From contig JAUIMM010000549.1 in the NCBI GenBank assembly GCA_031769625.1, positions 988,501-1,052,500 on the forward strand: DNA of 64,000 bases, read 5' to 3'. Every line of letters starts with the position of its first letter. Position 1 is the first letter of the stretch. The position numbers and the translations under genes were made by a program. This document shows positions 41,666 to 52,692 of this stretch, one piece after another. Source of the stretch: Taudactylus pleione (taxonomy: Eukaryota > Chordata > Amphibia > Anura > Myobatrachidae). The notes below the pieces were generated by a model that had not been told where the DNA came from, searched no databases, and saw only the letters and a list, made by a program, of their open reading frames with translations.

Positions 41666-41784
41666 ACCTACAGCCAATCCACACTGGACATGCCCCATCT
41701 CGTCTTATCTTGGTAGCTATGCAGTGTTGGGCATGGTCAGTATTTGGATGGGAGACCACCTGGGAAAACCAGGTGCAGTAGGAA
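41666..41784 (+). rRNA. 5S rRNA-like unit, class H
   Basis: As at 6690. Confidence 0.75.
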
Positions 41785-41900
41785 ATTTTATACTGCCATA
41801 ACATTCTTTTCTATTACATTTTACATTTAATTTTTTCAACTTATCAATGAATTTACTTGTGTTAAGATGTAAAAGCGGTCTAAATTTAATGCTTTTGAGC

Positions 41901-42019
41901 ACCTACAGCCAAACCACAGTGGACATGCCCAATCTCGTCTGATCTTGGAAGCTATGCAGTGTTGGGCCTGGTTAGTACTTGGATGGGAGACCACCTGGGA
42001 ATACCAGGAGCTGTAGGAA
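41901..42019 (+). rRNA. 5S rRNA-like unit, class I
   Basis: Class I with T118A. Confidence 0.78.
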
Positions 42020-42135
42020 ATTTTATACTGCCATAACATTCTTTTCTATTACATTTTACATTTAATTTTTTCAACTTATCAATAAATTTACTTGAGTTAA
42101 GAAGTAAAAGAGGTCTAAAGTTAATGTTTTTGAGC

Positions 42136-42254
42136 ACCTACAGCCAAACCACACTGGACATGCCCAATCTCGTCTGATCTTGGAAGCTATGCAGTGTTGG
42201 ACCTGTTTAGTACTTGGATAGGAGACCACCTAGGAATCCCAGGTGCTGTAGGTA
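42136..42254 (+). rRNA. 5S rRNA-like unit, class Q
   Basis: Class Q as at 31332. Confidence 0.8.
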
Positions 42255-42369
42255 ATTTTATACTGCCATAACATTCTTTTCTATTACATTTTACATTTAA
42301 TTTTTCAACTTATCATTGAATTTACTTGAGTTAAAAAGTAAAAGAGGTCTAAAGTTATTACTTTTGAGC

Positions 42370-42488
42370 ACCTACAGCCAATCCACACTGGACATGCCCC
42401 ATCTCATCTTATCTTGGTAGCTATGCAGTGTTGGGCATGGTCAGTATTTGGATGGGAGACCACCTGGGAAAACCAGGTGCAGTAGGAA
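42370..42488 (+). rRNA. 5S rRNA-like unit, class H
   Basis: Second H of the 17-mer; private G37A. Confidence 0.74.
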
Positions 42489-42604
42489 ATTTTATACTGC
42501 CATAACATTCTTTTCTATTACATTTTACATTTAATTTTTTCAACTTATCAATGAATTTACTTGTGTTAAGAAGTAAAAGCGGTCTAAATTTAACGCTTTT
42601 GAGC

Positions 42605-42723
42605 ACCTACAGCCAAACCACAGTGGACATGCCCAATCTCGTCTGATCTTGGATGCTATGCAGTGTTGGGCCTGGTTAGTACTTGGATGGGAGACCACCT
42701 GGGAATACCAGGAGCTGTAGGTA
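42605..42723 (+). rRNA. 5S rRNA-like unit, class I
   Basis: Second I of the 17-mer, with A50T (GGATGC). Confidence 0.79.
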
Positions 42724-42839
42724 ATTTTATACTGCCATAACATTCTTTTCTATTACATTTTACATTTAATTTTTTCAACTTATCAATGAATTTACTTGAG
42801 TTAAGAAGTAATAGAGGTCTAAATGTAATTCTTTTGAGC

Positions 42840-42958
42840 ACCTACAGCCAAACCACACTGGACATGCCCAATCTCTTCCGATCTTGGAAGCTATGCAGTG
42901 TTGGGCCTCGTTTGTACTTGGATGGGAGACCACCTGGGAATACCAGGTGCTGTAGGTA
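42840..42958 (+). rRNA. 5S rRNA-like unit, class J
   Basis: Class J with G37T, private to this copy. Confidence 0.78.
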
Positions 42959-43074
42959 ATTTTAGACACTCAAAACATTCTATTCTATTACATTTTACAT
43001 TTCATTTTTTCAACTTATCAATGAATTTTCTTGAGTTAAGAAGTAAAAGAGTTCTAAAGTTAATGTTTTTGGGC

Positions 43075-43193
43075 ACCTACAGCCAAACCACACTGGACAT
43101 GCCCAATCTCGTCTGATCTTGGGAGCAATGCAGTGTTGGACCTGGTTAGTACTTGGATGGGAGACCACCTAGGAATCCCAGATGCTGTAGGTA
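43075..43193 (+). rRNA. 5S rRNA-like unit, class K
   Basis: Class K with A49G, T53A and G107A (GGGAGCAATG, CCCAGATG). Confidence 0.78.
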
Positions 43194-43308
43194 ATTTTAT
43201 ACTGCAATAACAGTCTTTTCTATTACATTTTACATTTAATTTTTTCAACTTATCAATGAATTTACTTGAGTTAAGAAGTAAAAGAGGTCTAAAGTTAAGG
43301 CTTTTAGC

Positions 43309-43427
43309 ACCTACAGGCAAACCACACTGGACATGCCCAATCTCGTCTGATCTTGGAAGCTATGCAGTGTTGGGCCTGGTTAGTACTTGGATGGGAGACC
43401 ACCTGGGAATACCAGGTGCTGTAGGTA
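43309..43427 (+). rRNA. 5S rRNA-like unit, class L
   Basis: Class L, C9G only. Confidence 0.85.
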
Positions 43428-43543
43428 ATTTTATATAGCCATAACATTCTTTTCTATTACATTTTACATTACATTTTTTCAACTTAGCAATGAATTTACT
43501 TGAGTTAAGAAGTAAAAGAGGTCTAAAGTTAATATTTTTCAGC

Positions 43544-43662
43544 ACCTATAGCCAAACCACACTGGACATGGCCAATGTCGTTTGATCTTGGAAGCTATGC
43601 AGTGTTGGGCATGGTCAGTACTTGGATGGGAGACCACCTGGGAATACCAGGTGCTGTAGGTA
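43544..43662 (+). rRNA. 5S rRNA-like unit, class M
   Basis: Class M as at 5046. Confidence 0.8.
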
Positions 43663-43778
43663 ATTTTATACTGCCATAACATTCTTTTCTATTACATTTT
43701 ACATTTAATTTTTTCAACTTATCAATGAATTTACTTGAGTTAAGAAGTAATAGAGGTCTAAAGTTAATGTTTTTGACC

Positions 43779-43897
43779 ACCTACAGCCAATCCACACTGG
43801 ACATGCCCAATCTCGTCTTATCTTGGAAGCTATGCAGTGTTGGGCGTGGTCCGTACTTGGATGGGAGACCACCTGGGAAAACCAGGTGCAGTAGGTA
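43779..43897 (+). rRNA. 5S rRNA-like unit, class N
   Basis: Class N as at 5281. Confidence 0.77.
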
Positions 43898-44013
43898 ATT
43901 TTATACTGCCATAGCATTCTTTTCTATTACATTTAACATTTAATTTTTTCAGCTTATCAATGAATTAACTTGAGTTAAGAAGTAATACAGGTCTAAAGTT
44001 AATGTTTTTGAGC

Positions 44014-44132
44014 ACCTACAGCCAAACCACACTGGACATGCCCAATCTCGTCTGATCTTGGAAGCTATGCAGTGTTGGGACTGGTTTCTACTTGGATGGG
44101 AGACTACCTAGGAATCCCAGGTTCTGTAGGTA
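44014..44132 (+). rRNA. 5S rRNA-like unit, class O, TTCT variant
   Basis: Copy of 40024 (+3990). Confidence 0.78.
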
Positions 44133-44249
44133 ATTTTATACTGCCATAAGATTCTTTTCTATTACATTTTACATGTAATTTTTTTCAACTTATCAATGAA
44201 TTTACTTGAGTAAAGAAGTAAAAGAGGTCTAAAGTTAATGTTTTTGAGC

Positions 44250-44368
44250 ACCTACAGCCAAACCACAGTGGACATGCCCAATCTCATCTGAACTTGGAAG
44301 CTATGCAGTGTTGGTCCTGGTTAGTACTTGGATGGGAGACCACCTAGGAATCCCAGGTGCTGTAGGTA
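44250..44368 (+). rRNA. 5S rRNA-like unit, class P
   Basis: Copy of 40260 (+3990), without G81C. Confidence 0.78.
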
Positions 44369-44479
44369 ATTTTATACTGCCATAACAGTCTATTACATTT
44401 TACATTTAATTTTTTCAACTTATCAATGAATTTCCTTGAGTTAAGAAGTAATAGAGGTCTAAAGTTAATATTTTTCAGC

Positions 44480-44598
44480 ACCTATAGCCAAACCACAATG
44501 GACATGGCCAATGTCGTCTGATTTTGGAAGCTATGCAGTGTTGGGCATGGTTAGTACTTGGATGGGAATCCACCTGGGAATACCAAGTGCTGTAGGTA
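44480..44598 (+). rRNA. 5S rRNA-like unit, class A
   Basis: Copy of 40490 (+3990). Confidence 0.78.
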
Positions 44599-44715
44599 AT
44601 TTTATACTGCCATAACATTCTTTTCTATTACATTTTACATTTTATTTTTTTCCACTTATCATTGAATTTACTTGAGTTAAGAAGTAATAAAGGTCTAAAG
44701 TTAATATTTTTGAGA

Positions 44716-44834
44716 AACTACAGCCAAACCACACTGGACATGTCCAATCTCATCGGATCTTGGAAGCTATGCAGTGTAGGGCCTGGTTAGTACTTGGATG
44801 GGAGACCACCTAGGAATACCAGGTGCTATAGGTA
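44716..44834 (+). rRNA. 5S rRNA-like unit, class B
   Basis: Copy of 40726 (+3990). Confidence 0.78.
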
Positions 44835-44950
44835 ATTTTATACTGACATAACAGTCTTTTCTATTTCATTTTACATTTAATTTTTTCAAATTATCAATGA
44901 ATTTACTTGAGTAAAGAAGTAAAAGACGTTAAAAGTTAATATTTTTGAGC

Positions 44951-45069
44951 ACCTACAGCCAAACCACACTGGACATGCCCAATCTCATCTGATCTTGGAA
45001 GCTAGGCAGTGTTGGGACTGGTTAGTACTTGGATGGGAGACTACCTAGGAATCCCAGGTGCTGTAGGTA
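44951..45069 (+). rRNA. 5S rRNA-like unit, class C
   Basis: Copy of 40961 (+3990). Confidence 0.79.
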
Positions 45070-45185
45070 ATTTTATACTGCCATAACCGTCTTTTCTATT
45101 ACATTTTACATTTAATTTTTTCAACTTATCAATGAATTTACTTGAGTTAAGAAGTAATAGAGGTCTAAAGTTAATGTTTTTGAGC

Positions 45186-45304
45186 ACTTACAGCCAAACC
45201 ACACTGGACATGCCCAATCTCATCTGATCTTGGAAGCTATGCAGTGTTGGGCCTGGTTAGTACTTGGATGGGAGACCACCTGGGAATACTAGGTGCTGTA
45301 AGTA
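45186..45304 (+). rRNA. 5S rRNA-like unit, class F
   Basis: Copy of 41196 (+3990). Confidence 0.8.
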
Positions 45305-45420
45305 ATTTTATGCAGCCATAACATTCTTTTCTATTACATTTTAAATTTAATTTTTTCAACTTATCATTGAATTTACTTGAGTTAAGAAGTAATAGAGGTC
45401 TAAAATTAATGTTTTTGAGC

Positions 45421-45540
45421 ATCTACAGCCAAACCACACTGGACATGCCCAATCTCGTCTGATCTTGGAAGCTATGCAGTGTTGGGCCTGGTTAGTACTT
45501 GAGATGGGAGACCACCTGGGAATACCAGGAGCTGTAGGTA
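45421..45540 (+). rRNA. 5S rRNA-like unit, class G, +1 in C box
   Basis: Copy of 41431 (+3990). Confidence 0.77.
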
Positions 45541-45655
45541 ATTTTATACTGCCATAACATTCTTTTCTATTACATTTTACATTTAATTTTTCAAATTATC
45601 ATTGAATTTACTTGAGTTAAAAAGTAAAAGAGGTCTAAAGTTATTACTTTTGAGC

Positions 45656-45774
45656 ACCTACAGCCAATCCACACTGGACATGCCCCATCTCGTCTTATCT
45701 TGGTAGCTATGCAGTGTTGGGCATGGTCAGTATTTGGATGGGAGACCACCTGGGAAAACCAGGTGCAGTAGGAA
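45656..45774 (+). rRNA. 5S rRNA-like unit, class H
   Basis: Copy of 41666 (+3990). Confidence 0.75.
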
Positions 45775-45890
45775 ATTTTATACTGCCATAACATTCTTTT
45801 CTATTACATTTTACATTTAATTTTTTCAACTTATCAATGAATTTACTTGTGTTAAGATGTAAAAGCGGTCTAAATTTAATGCTTTTGAGC

Positions 45891-46009
45891 ACCTACAGCC
45901 AAACCACAGTGGACATGCCCAATCTCGTCTGATCTTGGAAGCTATGCAGTGTTGGGCCTGGTTAGTACTTGGATGGGAGACCACCTGGGAATACCAGGAG
46001 CTGTAGGAA
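45891..46009 (+). rRNA. 5S rRNA-like unit, class I
   Basis: Copy of 41901 (+3990). Confidence 0.78.
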
Positions 46010-46125
46010 ATTTTATACTGCCATAACATTCTTTTCTATTACATTTTACATTTAATTTTTTCAACTTATCAATAAATTTACTTGAGTTAAGAAGTAAAAG
46101 AGGTCTAAAGTTAATGTTTTTGAGC

Positions 46126-46244
46126 ACCTACAGCCAAACCACACTGGACATGCCCAATCTCGTCTGATCTTGGAAGCTATGCAGTGTTGGACCTGTTTAG
46201 TACTTGGATAGGAGACCACCTAGGAATCCCAGGTGCTGTAGGTA
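46126..46244 (+). rRNA. 5S rRNA-like unit, class Q
   Basis: Copy of 42136 (+3990). Confidence 0.8.
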
Positions 46245-46359
46245 ATTTTATACTGCCATAACATTCTTTTCTATTACATTTTACATTTAATTTTTCAACT
46301 TATCATTGAATTTACTTGAGTTAAAAAGTAAAAGAGGTCTAAAGTTATTACTTTTGAGC

Positions 46360-46478
46360 ACCTACAGCCAATCCACACTGGACATGCCCCATCTCGTCTT
46401 ATCTTGGTAGCTATGCAGTGTTGGGCATGGTCAGTATTTGGATGGGAGACCACCTGGGAAAACCAGGTGCAGTAGGAA
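46360..46478 (+). rRNA. 5S rRNA-like unit, class H
   Basis: Copy of 42370 (+3990), with G37 kept. Confidence 0.75.
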
Positions 46479-46594
46479 ATTTTATACTGCCATAACATTC
46501 TTTTCTATTACATTTTACATTTAATTTTTTCAACTTATCAATGAATTTACTTGTGTTAAGAAGTAAAAGCGGTCTAAATTTAACGCTTTTGAGC

Positions 46595-46713
46595 ACCTAC
46601 AGCCAAACCACAGTGGACATGCCCAATCTCGTCTGATCTTGGATGCTATGCAGTGTTGGGCCTGGTTAGTACTTGGATGGGAGACCACCTGGGAATACCA
46701 GGAGCTGTAGGTA
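46595..46713 (+). rRNA. 5S rRNA-like unit, class I
   Basis: Copy of 42605 (+3990). Confidence 0.79.
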
Positions 46714-46829
46714 ATTTTATACTGCCATAACATTCTTTTCTATTACATTTTACATTTAATTTTTTCAACTTATCAATGAATTTACTTGAGTTAAGAAGTA
46801 ATAGAGGTCTAAATGTAATTCTTTTGAGC

Positions 46830-46948
46830 ACCTACAGCCAAACCACACTGGACATGCCCAATCTCGTCCGATCTTGGAAGCTATGCAGTGTTGGGCCTCG
46901 TTTGTACTTGGATGGGAGACCACCTGGGAATACCAGGTGCTGTAGGTA
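46830..46948 (+). rRNA. 5S rRNA-like unit, class J
   Basis: Copy of 42840 (+3990), with G37 kept. Confidence 0.8.
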
Positions 46949-47064
46949 ATTTTAGACACTCAAAACATTCTATTCTATTACATTTTACATTTCATTTTTT
47001 CAACTTATCAATGAATTTTCTTGAGTTAAGAAGTAAAAGAGTTCTAAAGTTAATGTTTTTGGGC

Positions 47065-47183
47065 ACCTACAGCCAAACCACACTGGACATGCCCAATCTC
47101 GTCTGATCTTGGGAGCAATGCAGTGTTGGACCTGGTTAGTACTTGGATGGGAGACCACCTAGGAATCCCAGATGCTGTAGGTA
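47065..47183 (+). rRNA. 5S rRNA-like unit, class K
   Basis: Copy of 43075 (+3990). Confidence 0.78.
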
Positions 47184-47298
47184 ATTTTATACTGCAATAA
47201 CAGTCTTTTCTATTACATTTTACATTTAATTTTTTCAACTTATCAATGAATTTACTTGAGTTAAGAAGTAAAAGAGGTCTAAAGTTAAGGCTTTTAGC

Positions 47299-47417
47299 AC
47301 CTACAGGCAAACCACACTGGACATGCCCAATCTCGTCTGATCTTGGAAGCTATGCAGTGTTGGGCCTGGTTAGTACTTGGATGGGAGACCACCTGGGAAT
47401 ACCAGGTGCTGTAGGTA
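47299..47417 (+). rRNA. 5S rRNA-like unit, class L
   Basis: Copy of 43309 (+3990); C9G only. Confidence 0.85.
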
Positions 47418-47533
47418 ATTTTATATAGCCATAACATTCTTTTCTATTACATTTTACATTACATTTTTTCAACTTAGCAATGAATTTACTTGAGTTAAGA
47501 AGTAAAAGAGGTCTAAAGTTAATATTTTTCAGC

Positions 47534-47652
47534 ACCTATAGCCAAACCACACTGGACATGGCCAATGTCGTTTGATCTTGGAAGCTATGCAGTGTTGGGC
47601 ATGGTCAGTACTTGGATGGGAGACCACCTGGGAATACCAGGTGCTGTAGGTA
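47534..47652 (+). rRNA. 5S rRNA-like unit, class M
   Basis: Copy of 43544 (+3990). Confidence 0.8.
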
Positions 47653-47768
47653 ATTTTATACTGCCATAACATTCTTTTCTATTACATTTTACATTTAATT
47701 TTTTCAACTTATCAATGAATTTACTTGAGTTAAGAAGTAATAGAGGTCTAAAGTTAATGTTTTTGACC

Positions 47769-47887
47769 ACCTACAGCCAATCCACACTGGACATGCCCAA
47801 TCTCGTCTTATCTTGGAAGCTATGCAGTGTTGGGCGTGGTCCGTACTTGGACGGGAGACCAGCTGGGAAAACCAGGTGCAGTAGGTA
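47769..47887 (+). rRNA. 5S rRNA-like unit, class N
   Basis: Copy of 43779 (+3990), with T84C and C94G in the C box (GGACGGGAG, CCAGCTG). Confidence 0.76.
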
Positions 47888-48003
47888 ATTTTATACTGCC
47901 ATAGCATTCTTTTCTATTACATTTTACATTTAATTTTTTCAACTTATCAATGAATTTACTTGAGTTAAGAAGTAATACAGGTCTAAAGTTAATGTTTTTG
48001 AGC

Positions 48004-48122
48004 ACCTACAGCCAAACCACACTGGACATGCCCAATCTCGTCTGATCTTGGAAGCTATGCAGTGTTGGGACTGGTTTCTACTTGGATGGGAGACTACCTA
48101 GGAATCCCAGGTTCTGTAGGTA
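48004..48122 (+). rRNA. 5S rRNA-like unit, class O, TTCT variant
   Basis: Copy of 44014 (+3990). Confidence 0.78.
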
Positions 48123-48238
48123 ATTTTATACTGCCATAAGATTCTTTTCTATTACATTTTACATTTAATTTTTTCAACTTATCAATGAATTTACTTGAGT
48201 AAAGAAGTAAAAGAGGTCTAAAGTTAATGTTTTTGAGC

Positions 48239-48357
48239 ACCTACAGCCAAACCACACTGGACATGCCCAATCTCATCTGATCTTAGAAACTATGCAGTGT
48301 TGGGCCTGGTTAGTACTTGGATGGGAGACCACCTAGGAATCCCAGGTGCTGTAGGTA
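48239..48357 (+). rRNA. 5S rRNA-like unit, class P
   Basis: Class P with G47A and G51A (TTAGAAACT); unlike 44250 it has C19 and T43. Confidence 0.78.
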
Positions 48358-48468
48358 ATTTTATACTGCCATAACAGTCTATTACATTTTACATTTAATT
48401 TTTTCAACTTATCAATGAATTTCCTTGAGTTAAGAAGTAATAGAGGTCTAAAGTTAATATTTTTCAGC

Positions 48469-48587
48469 ACCTATAGCCAAACCACAATGGACATGGCCAA
48501 TGTCGTCTGATTTTGGAAGCTATGCAGTGTTGGGCATGGTTAGTACTTGGATGGGAATCCACCTGGGAATACCAAGTGCTGTAGGTA
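48469..48587 (+). rRNA. 5S rRNA-like unit, class A
   Basis: Copy of 44480 (+3989). Confidence 0.78.
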
Positions 48588-48704
48588 ATTTTATACTGCC
48601 ATAACATTCTTTTCTATTACATTTTACATTTTATTTTTTTCCACTTATCATTGAATTTACTTGAGTTAAGAAGTAATAAAGGTCTAAAGTTAATATTTTT
48701 GAGA

Positions 48705-48823
48705 AACTACAGCCAAACCACACTGGACATGTCCAATCTCATCGGATCTTGGAAGCTATGCAGTGTAGGGCCTGGTTAGTACTTGGATGGGAGACCACCT
48801 AGGAATACCAGGTGCTATAGGTA
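48705..48823 (+). rRNA. 5S rRNA-like unit, class B
   Basis: Copy of 44716 (+3989). Confidence 0.78.
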
Positions 48824-48939
48824 ATTTTATACTGACATAACAGTCTTTTCTATTTCATTTTACATTTAATTTTTTCAAATTATCAATGAATTTACTTGAG
48901 TAAAGAAGTAAAAGACGTTAAAAGTTAATATTTTTGAGC

Positions 48940-49058
48940 ACCTACAGCCAAACCACACTGGACATGCCCAATCTCATCTGATCTTGGAAGCTAGGCAGTG
49001 TTGGGACTGGTTAGTACTTGGATGGGAGACTACCTAGGAATCCCAGGTGCTGTAGGTA
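48940..49058 (+). rRNA. 5S rRNA-like unit, class C
   Basis: Copy of 44951 (+3989). Confidence 0.79.
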
Positions 49059-49174
49059 ATTTTATACTGCCATAACCGTCTTTTCTATTACATTTTACAT
49101 TTAATTTTTTCAACTTATCAATGAATTTACTTGAGTTAAGAAGTAATAGAGGTCTAAAGTTAATGTTTTTGAGC

Positions 49175-49293
49175 ACTTACAGCCAAACCACACTGGACAT
49201 GCCCAATCTCATCTGATCTTGGAAGCTATGCAGTGTTGGGCCTGGTTAGTACTTGGATGGGAGACCACCTGGGAATACTAGGTGCTGTAAGTA
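49175..49293 (+). rRNA. 5S rRNA-like unit, class F
   Basis: Copy of 45186 (+3989). Confidence 0.8.
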
Positions 49294-49409
49294 ATTTTAT
49301 GCAGCCATAACATTCTTTTCTATTACATTTTAAATTTAATTTTTTCAACTTATCAATGAATTTACTTGAGTTAAGAAGTAATAGAGGTCTAAAGTTAATG
49401 TTTTTGAGC

Positions 49410-49529
49410 ATCTACAGCCAAACCACACTGGACATGCCCAATCTCGTCTGATCTTGGAAGCTATGCAGTGTTGGGCCTGGTTAGTACTTGAGATGGGAGA
49501 CCACCTGGGAATACCAGGAGCTGTAGGTA
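49410..49529 (+). rRNA. 5S rRNA-like unit, class G, +1 in C box
   Basis: Copy of 45421 (+3989). Confidence 0.77.
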
Positions 49530-49644
49530 ATTTTATACTGCCATAACATTCTTTTCTATTACATTTTACATTTAATTTTTCAAATTATCATTGAATTTAC
49601 TTGAGTTAAAAAGTAAAAGAGGTCTAAAGTTATTACTTTTGAGC

Positions 49645-49763
49645 ACCTACAGCCAATCCACACTGGACATGCCCCATCTCGTCTTATCTTGGTAGCTATG
49701 CAGTGTTGGGCATGGTCAGTATTTGGATGGGAGACCACCTGGGAAAACCAGGTGCAGTAGGAA
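49645..49763 (+). rRNA. 5S rRNA-like unit, class H
   Basis: Copy of 45656 (+3989). Confidence 0.75.
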
Positions 49764-49879
49764 ATTTTATACTGCCATAACATTCTTTTCTATTACATTT
49801 TACATTTAATTTTTTCAACTTATCAATGAATTTACTTGTGTTAAGATGTAAAAGCGGTCTAAATTTAATGCTTTTGAGC

Positions 49880-49998
49880 ACCTACAGCCAAACCACAGTG
49901 GACATGCCCAATCTCGTCTGATCTTGGAAGCTATGCAGTGTTGGGCCTGGTTAGTACTTGGATGGGAGACCACCTGGGAATACCAGGAGCTGTAGGAA
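49880..49998 (+). rRNA. 5S rRNA-like unit, class I
   Basis: Copy of 45891 (+3989). Confidence 0.78.
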
Positions 49999-50114
49999 AT
50001 TTTATACTGCCATAACATTCTTTTCTATTACATTTTACATTTAATTTTTTCAACTTATCAATAAATTTACTTGAGTTAAGAAGTAAAAGAGGTCTAAAGT
50101 TAATGTTTTTGAGC

Positions 50115-50233
50115 ACCTACAGCCAAACCACACTGGACATGCCCAATCTCGTCTGATCTTGGAAGCTATGCAGTGTTGGACCTGTTTAGTACTTGGATAG
50201 GAGACCACCTAGGAATCCCAGGTGCTGTAGGTA
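50115..50233 (+). rRNA. 5S rRNA-like unit, class Q
   Basis: Copy of 46126 (+3989). Confidence 0.8.
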
Positions 50234-50348
50234 ATTTTATACTGCCATAACATTCTTTTCTATTACATTTTACATTTAATTTTTCAACTTATCATTGAAT
50301 TTACTTGAGTTAAAAAGTAAAAGAGGTCTAAAGTTATTACTTTTGAGC

Positions 50349-50467
50349 ACCTACAGCCAATCCACACTGGACATGCCCCATCTCGTCTTATCTTGGTAGC
50401 TATGCAGTGTTGGGCATGGTCAGTATTTGGATGGGAGACCACCTGGGAAAACCAGGTGCAGTAGGAA
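50349..50467 (+). rRNA. 5S rRNA-like unit, class H
   Basis: Copy of 46360 (+3989). Confidence 0.75.
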
Positions 50468-50583
50468 ATTTTATACTGCCATAACATTCTTTTCTATTAC
50501 ATTTTACATTTAATTTTTTCAACTTATCAATGAATTTACTTGTGTTAAGAAGTAAAAGCGGTCTAAATTTAACGCTTTTGAGC

Positions 50584-50702
50584 ACCTACAGCCAAACCAC
50601 AGTGGACATGCCCAATCTCGTCTGATCTTGGATGCTATGCAGTGTTGGGCCTGGTTAGTACTTGGATGGGAGACCACCTGGGAATACCAGGAGCTGTAGG
50701 TA
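50584..50702 (+). rRNA. 5S rRNA-like unit, class I
   Basis: Copy of 46595 (+3989). Confidence 0.79.
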
Positions 50703-50818
50703 ATTTTATACTGCCATAACATTCTTTTCTATTACATTTTACATTTAATTTTTTCAACTTATCAATGAATTTACTTGAGTTAAGAAGTAATAGAGGTCTA
50801 AATGTAATTCTTTTGAGC

Positions 50819-50937
50819 ACCTACAGCCAAACCACACTGGACATGCCCAATCTCGTCCGATCTTGGAAGCTATGCAGTGTTGGGCCTCGTTTGTACTTGG
50901 ATGGGAGACCACCTGGGAATACCAGGTGCTGTAGGTA
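50819..50937 (+). rRNA. 5S rRNA-like unit, class J
   Basis: Copy of 46830 (+3989). Confidence 0.8.
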
Positions 50938-51053
50938 ATTTTAGACACTCAAAACATTCTATTCTATTACATTTTACATTTCATTTTTTCAACTTATCAA
51001 TGAATTTTCTGGAGTTAAGAAGTAAAAGAGTTCTAAAGTTAATGTTTTTGGGC

Positions 51054-51172
51054 ACCTACAGCCAAACCACACTGGACATGCCCAATCTCGTCTGATCTTG
51101 GGAGCAATGCAGTGTTGGACCTGGTTAGTACTTGGATGGGAGACCACCTAGGAATCCCAGATGCTGTAGGTA
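51054..51172 (+). rRNA. 5S rRNA-like unit, class K
   Basis: Copy of 47065 (+3989). Confidence 0.78.
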
Positions 51173-51287
51173 ATTTTATACTGCAATAACAGTCTTTTCT
51201 ATTACATTTTACATTTAATTTTTTCAACTTATCAATGAATTTACTTGAGTTAAGAAGTAAAAGAGGTCTAAAGTTAAGGCTTTTAGC

Positions 51288-51406
51288 ACCTACAGGCAAA
51301 CCACACTGGACATGCCCAATCTCATCTGATCTTGGAAGCTATGCAGTGTTGGGCCTGGTTAGTACTTGGATGGGAGACCACCTGGGAATACCAGGTGCTG
51401 TAGGTA
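51288..51406 (+). rRNA. 5S rRNA-like unit, class L
   Basis: Copy of 47299 (+3989), plus G37A. Confidence 0.83.
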
Positions 51407-51522
51407 ATTTTATATAGCCATAACATTCTTTTCTATTACATTTTACATTACATTTTTTCAACTTAGCAATGAATTTACTTGAGTTAAGAAGTAAAAGAGG
51501 TCTAAAGTTAATATTTTTCAGC

Positions 51523-51641
51523 ACCTATAGCCAAACCACACTGGACATGGCCAATGTCGTTTGATCTTGGAAGCTATGCAGTGTTGGGCATGGTCAGTAC
51601 TTGGATGGGAGACCACCTGGGAATACCAGGTGCTGTAGGTA
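51523..51641 (+). rRNA. 5S rRNA-like unit, class M
   Basis: Copy of 47534 (+3989). Confidence 0.8.
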
Positions 51642-51757
51642 ATTTTATACTGCCATAACATTCTTTTCTATTACATTTTACATTTAATTTTTTCAACTTA
51701 TCAATGAATTTACTTGAGTTAAGAAGTAATAGAGGTCTAAAGTTAATGTTTTTGACC

Positions 51758-51876
51758 ACCTACAGCCAATCCACACTGGACATGCCCAATCTCGTCTTAT
51801 CTTGGAAGCTATGCAGTGTTGGGCGTGGTCCGTACTTGGACGGGAGACCAGCTGGGAAAACCAGGTGCAGTAGGTA
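51758..51876 (+). rRNA. 5S rRNA-like unit, class N
   Basis: Copy of 47769 (+3989), with T84C and C94G. Confidence 0.76.
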
Positions 51877-51992
51877 ATTTTATACTGCCATAGCATTCTT
51901 TTCTATTACATTTTACATTTAATTTTTTCAACTTATCAATGAATTTACTTGAGTTAAGAAGTAATACAGGTCTAAAGTTAATGTTTTTGAGC

Positions 51993-52111
51993 ACCTACAG
52001 CCAAACCACACTGGACATGCCCAATCTCGTCTGATCTTGGAAGCTATGCAGTGTTGGGACTGGTTTCTACTTGGATGGGAGACTACCTAGGAATCCCAGG
52101 TTCTGTAGGTA
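51993..52111 (+). rRNA. 5S rRNA-like unit, class O, TTCT variant
   Basis: Copy of 48004 (+3989). Confidence 0.78.
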
Positions 52112-52227
52112 ATTTTATACTGCCATAAGATTCTTTTCTATTACATTTTACATTTAATTTTTTCAACTTATCAATGAATTTACTTGAGTAAAGAAGTAAA
52201 AGAGGTCTAAAGTTAATGTTTTTGAGC

Positions 52228-52346
52228 ACCTACAGCCAAACCACACTGGACATGCCCAATCTCATCTGATCTTAGAAACTATGCAGTGTTGGGCCTGGTT
52301 AGTACTTGGATGGGAGACCACCTAGGAATCAAAGGTGCTGTAGGTA
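52228..52346 (+). rRNA. 5S rRNA-like unit, class P
   Basis: Copy of 48239 (+3989), but with C104A and C105A (ATCAAAGG) as at 13265. Confidence 0.77.
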
Positions 52347-52457
52347 ATTTTATACTGCCATAACAGTCTATTACATTTTACATTTAATTTTTTCAACTTA
52401 TCAATGAATTTCCTTGAGTTAAGAAGTAATAGAGGTCTAAAGTTAATTTTTTTCAGC

Positions 52458-52576
52458 ACCTATAGCCAAACCACACTGGACATGGCCAATGTCGTCTGAT
52501 CTTGGAAACTATGCAGTGTTGGGCATGGTTAGTACTTGGATGGGAATCCACCTGGGAATACCAGGTGCTGTAGGTA
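52458..52576 (+). rRNA. 5S rRNA-like unit, class A
   Basis: Class A with G51A; G107 kept; the T run upstream is longer. Confidence 0.79.
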
Positions 52577-52692
52577 ATTTTATACTGCCATAACATTCTT
52601 TTCTATTACATTTTACATTTATTTTTTTCCACTTATCATTGAATTTACTTGAGTTAAGAAGTAATAGAGGTCTAAAGTTAATATTTTTGAGA

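Larger units (their letters stand above)
40260..44249 (+). repeat. 3990-bp higher-order repeat, copy 1 of 3 (17 monomers)
   Basis: Class order P-A-B-C-F-G-H-I-Q-H-I-J-K-L-M-N-O. The similarity extends back to about 39.1 kb, so part of a further copy precedes it. Its last N-O spacer differs from copies 2 and 3 but matches the spacer near 39.95 kb. Confidence 0.88.
44250..48238 (+). repeat. 3990-bp higher-order repeat, copy 2 of 3
   Basis: Same 17-monomer order as copy 1. It shares the extra base in the C box region of its G unit with copies 1 and 3. Its N unit (47769) has two substitutions shared only with copy 3. Confidence 0.88.
48239..52227 (+). repeat. 3989-bp higher-order repeat, copy 3 of 3
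   Basis: Third copy. It is followed by P-A-B and then diverges at the chimeric C/D unit at 52928. Confidence 0.88.
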
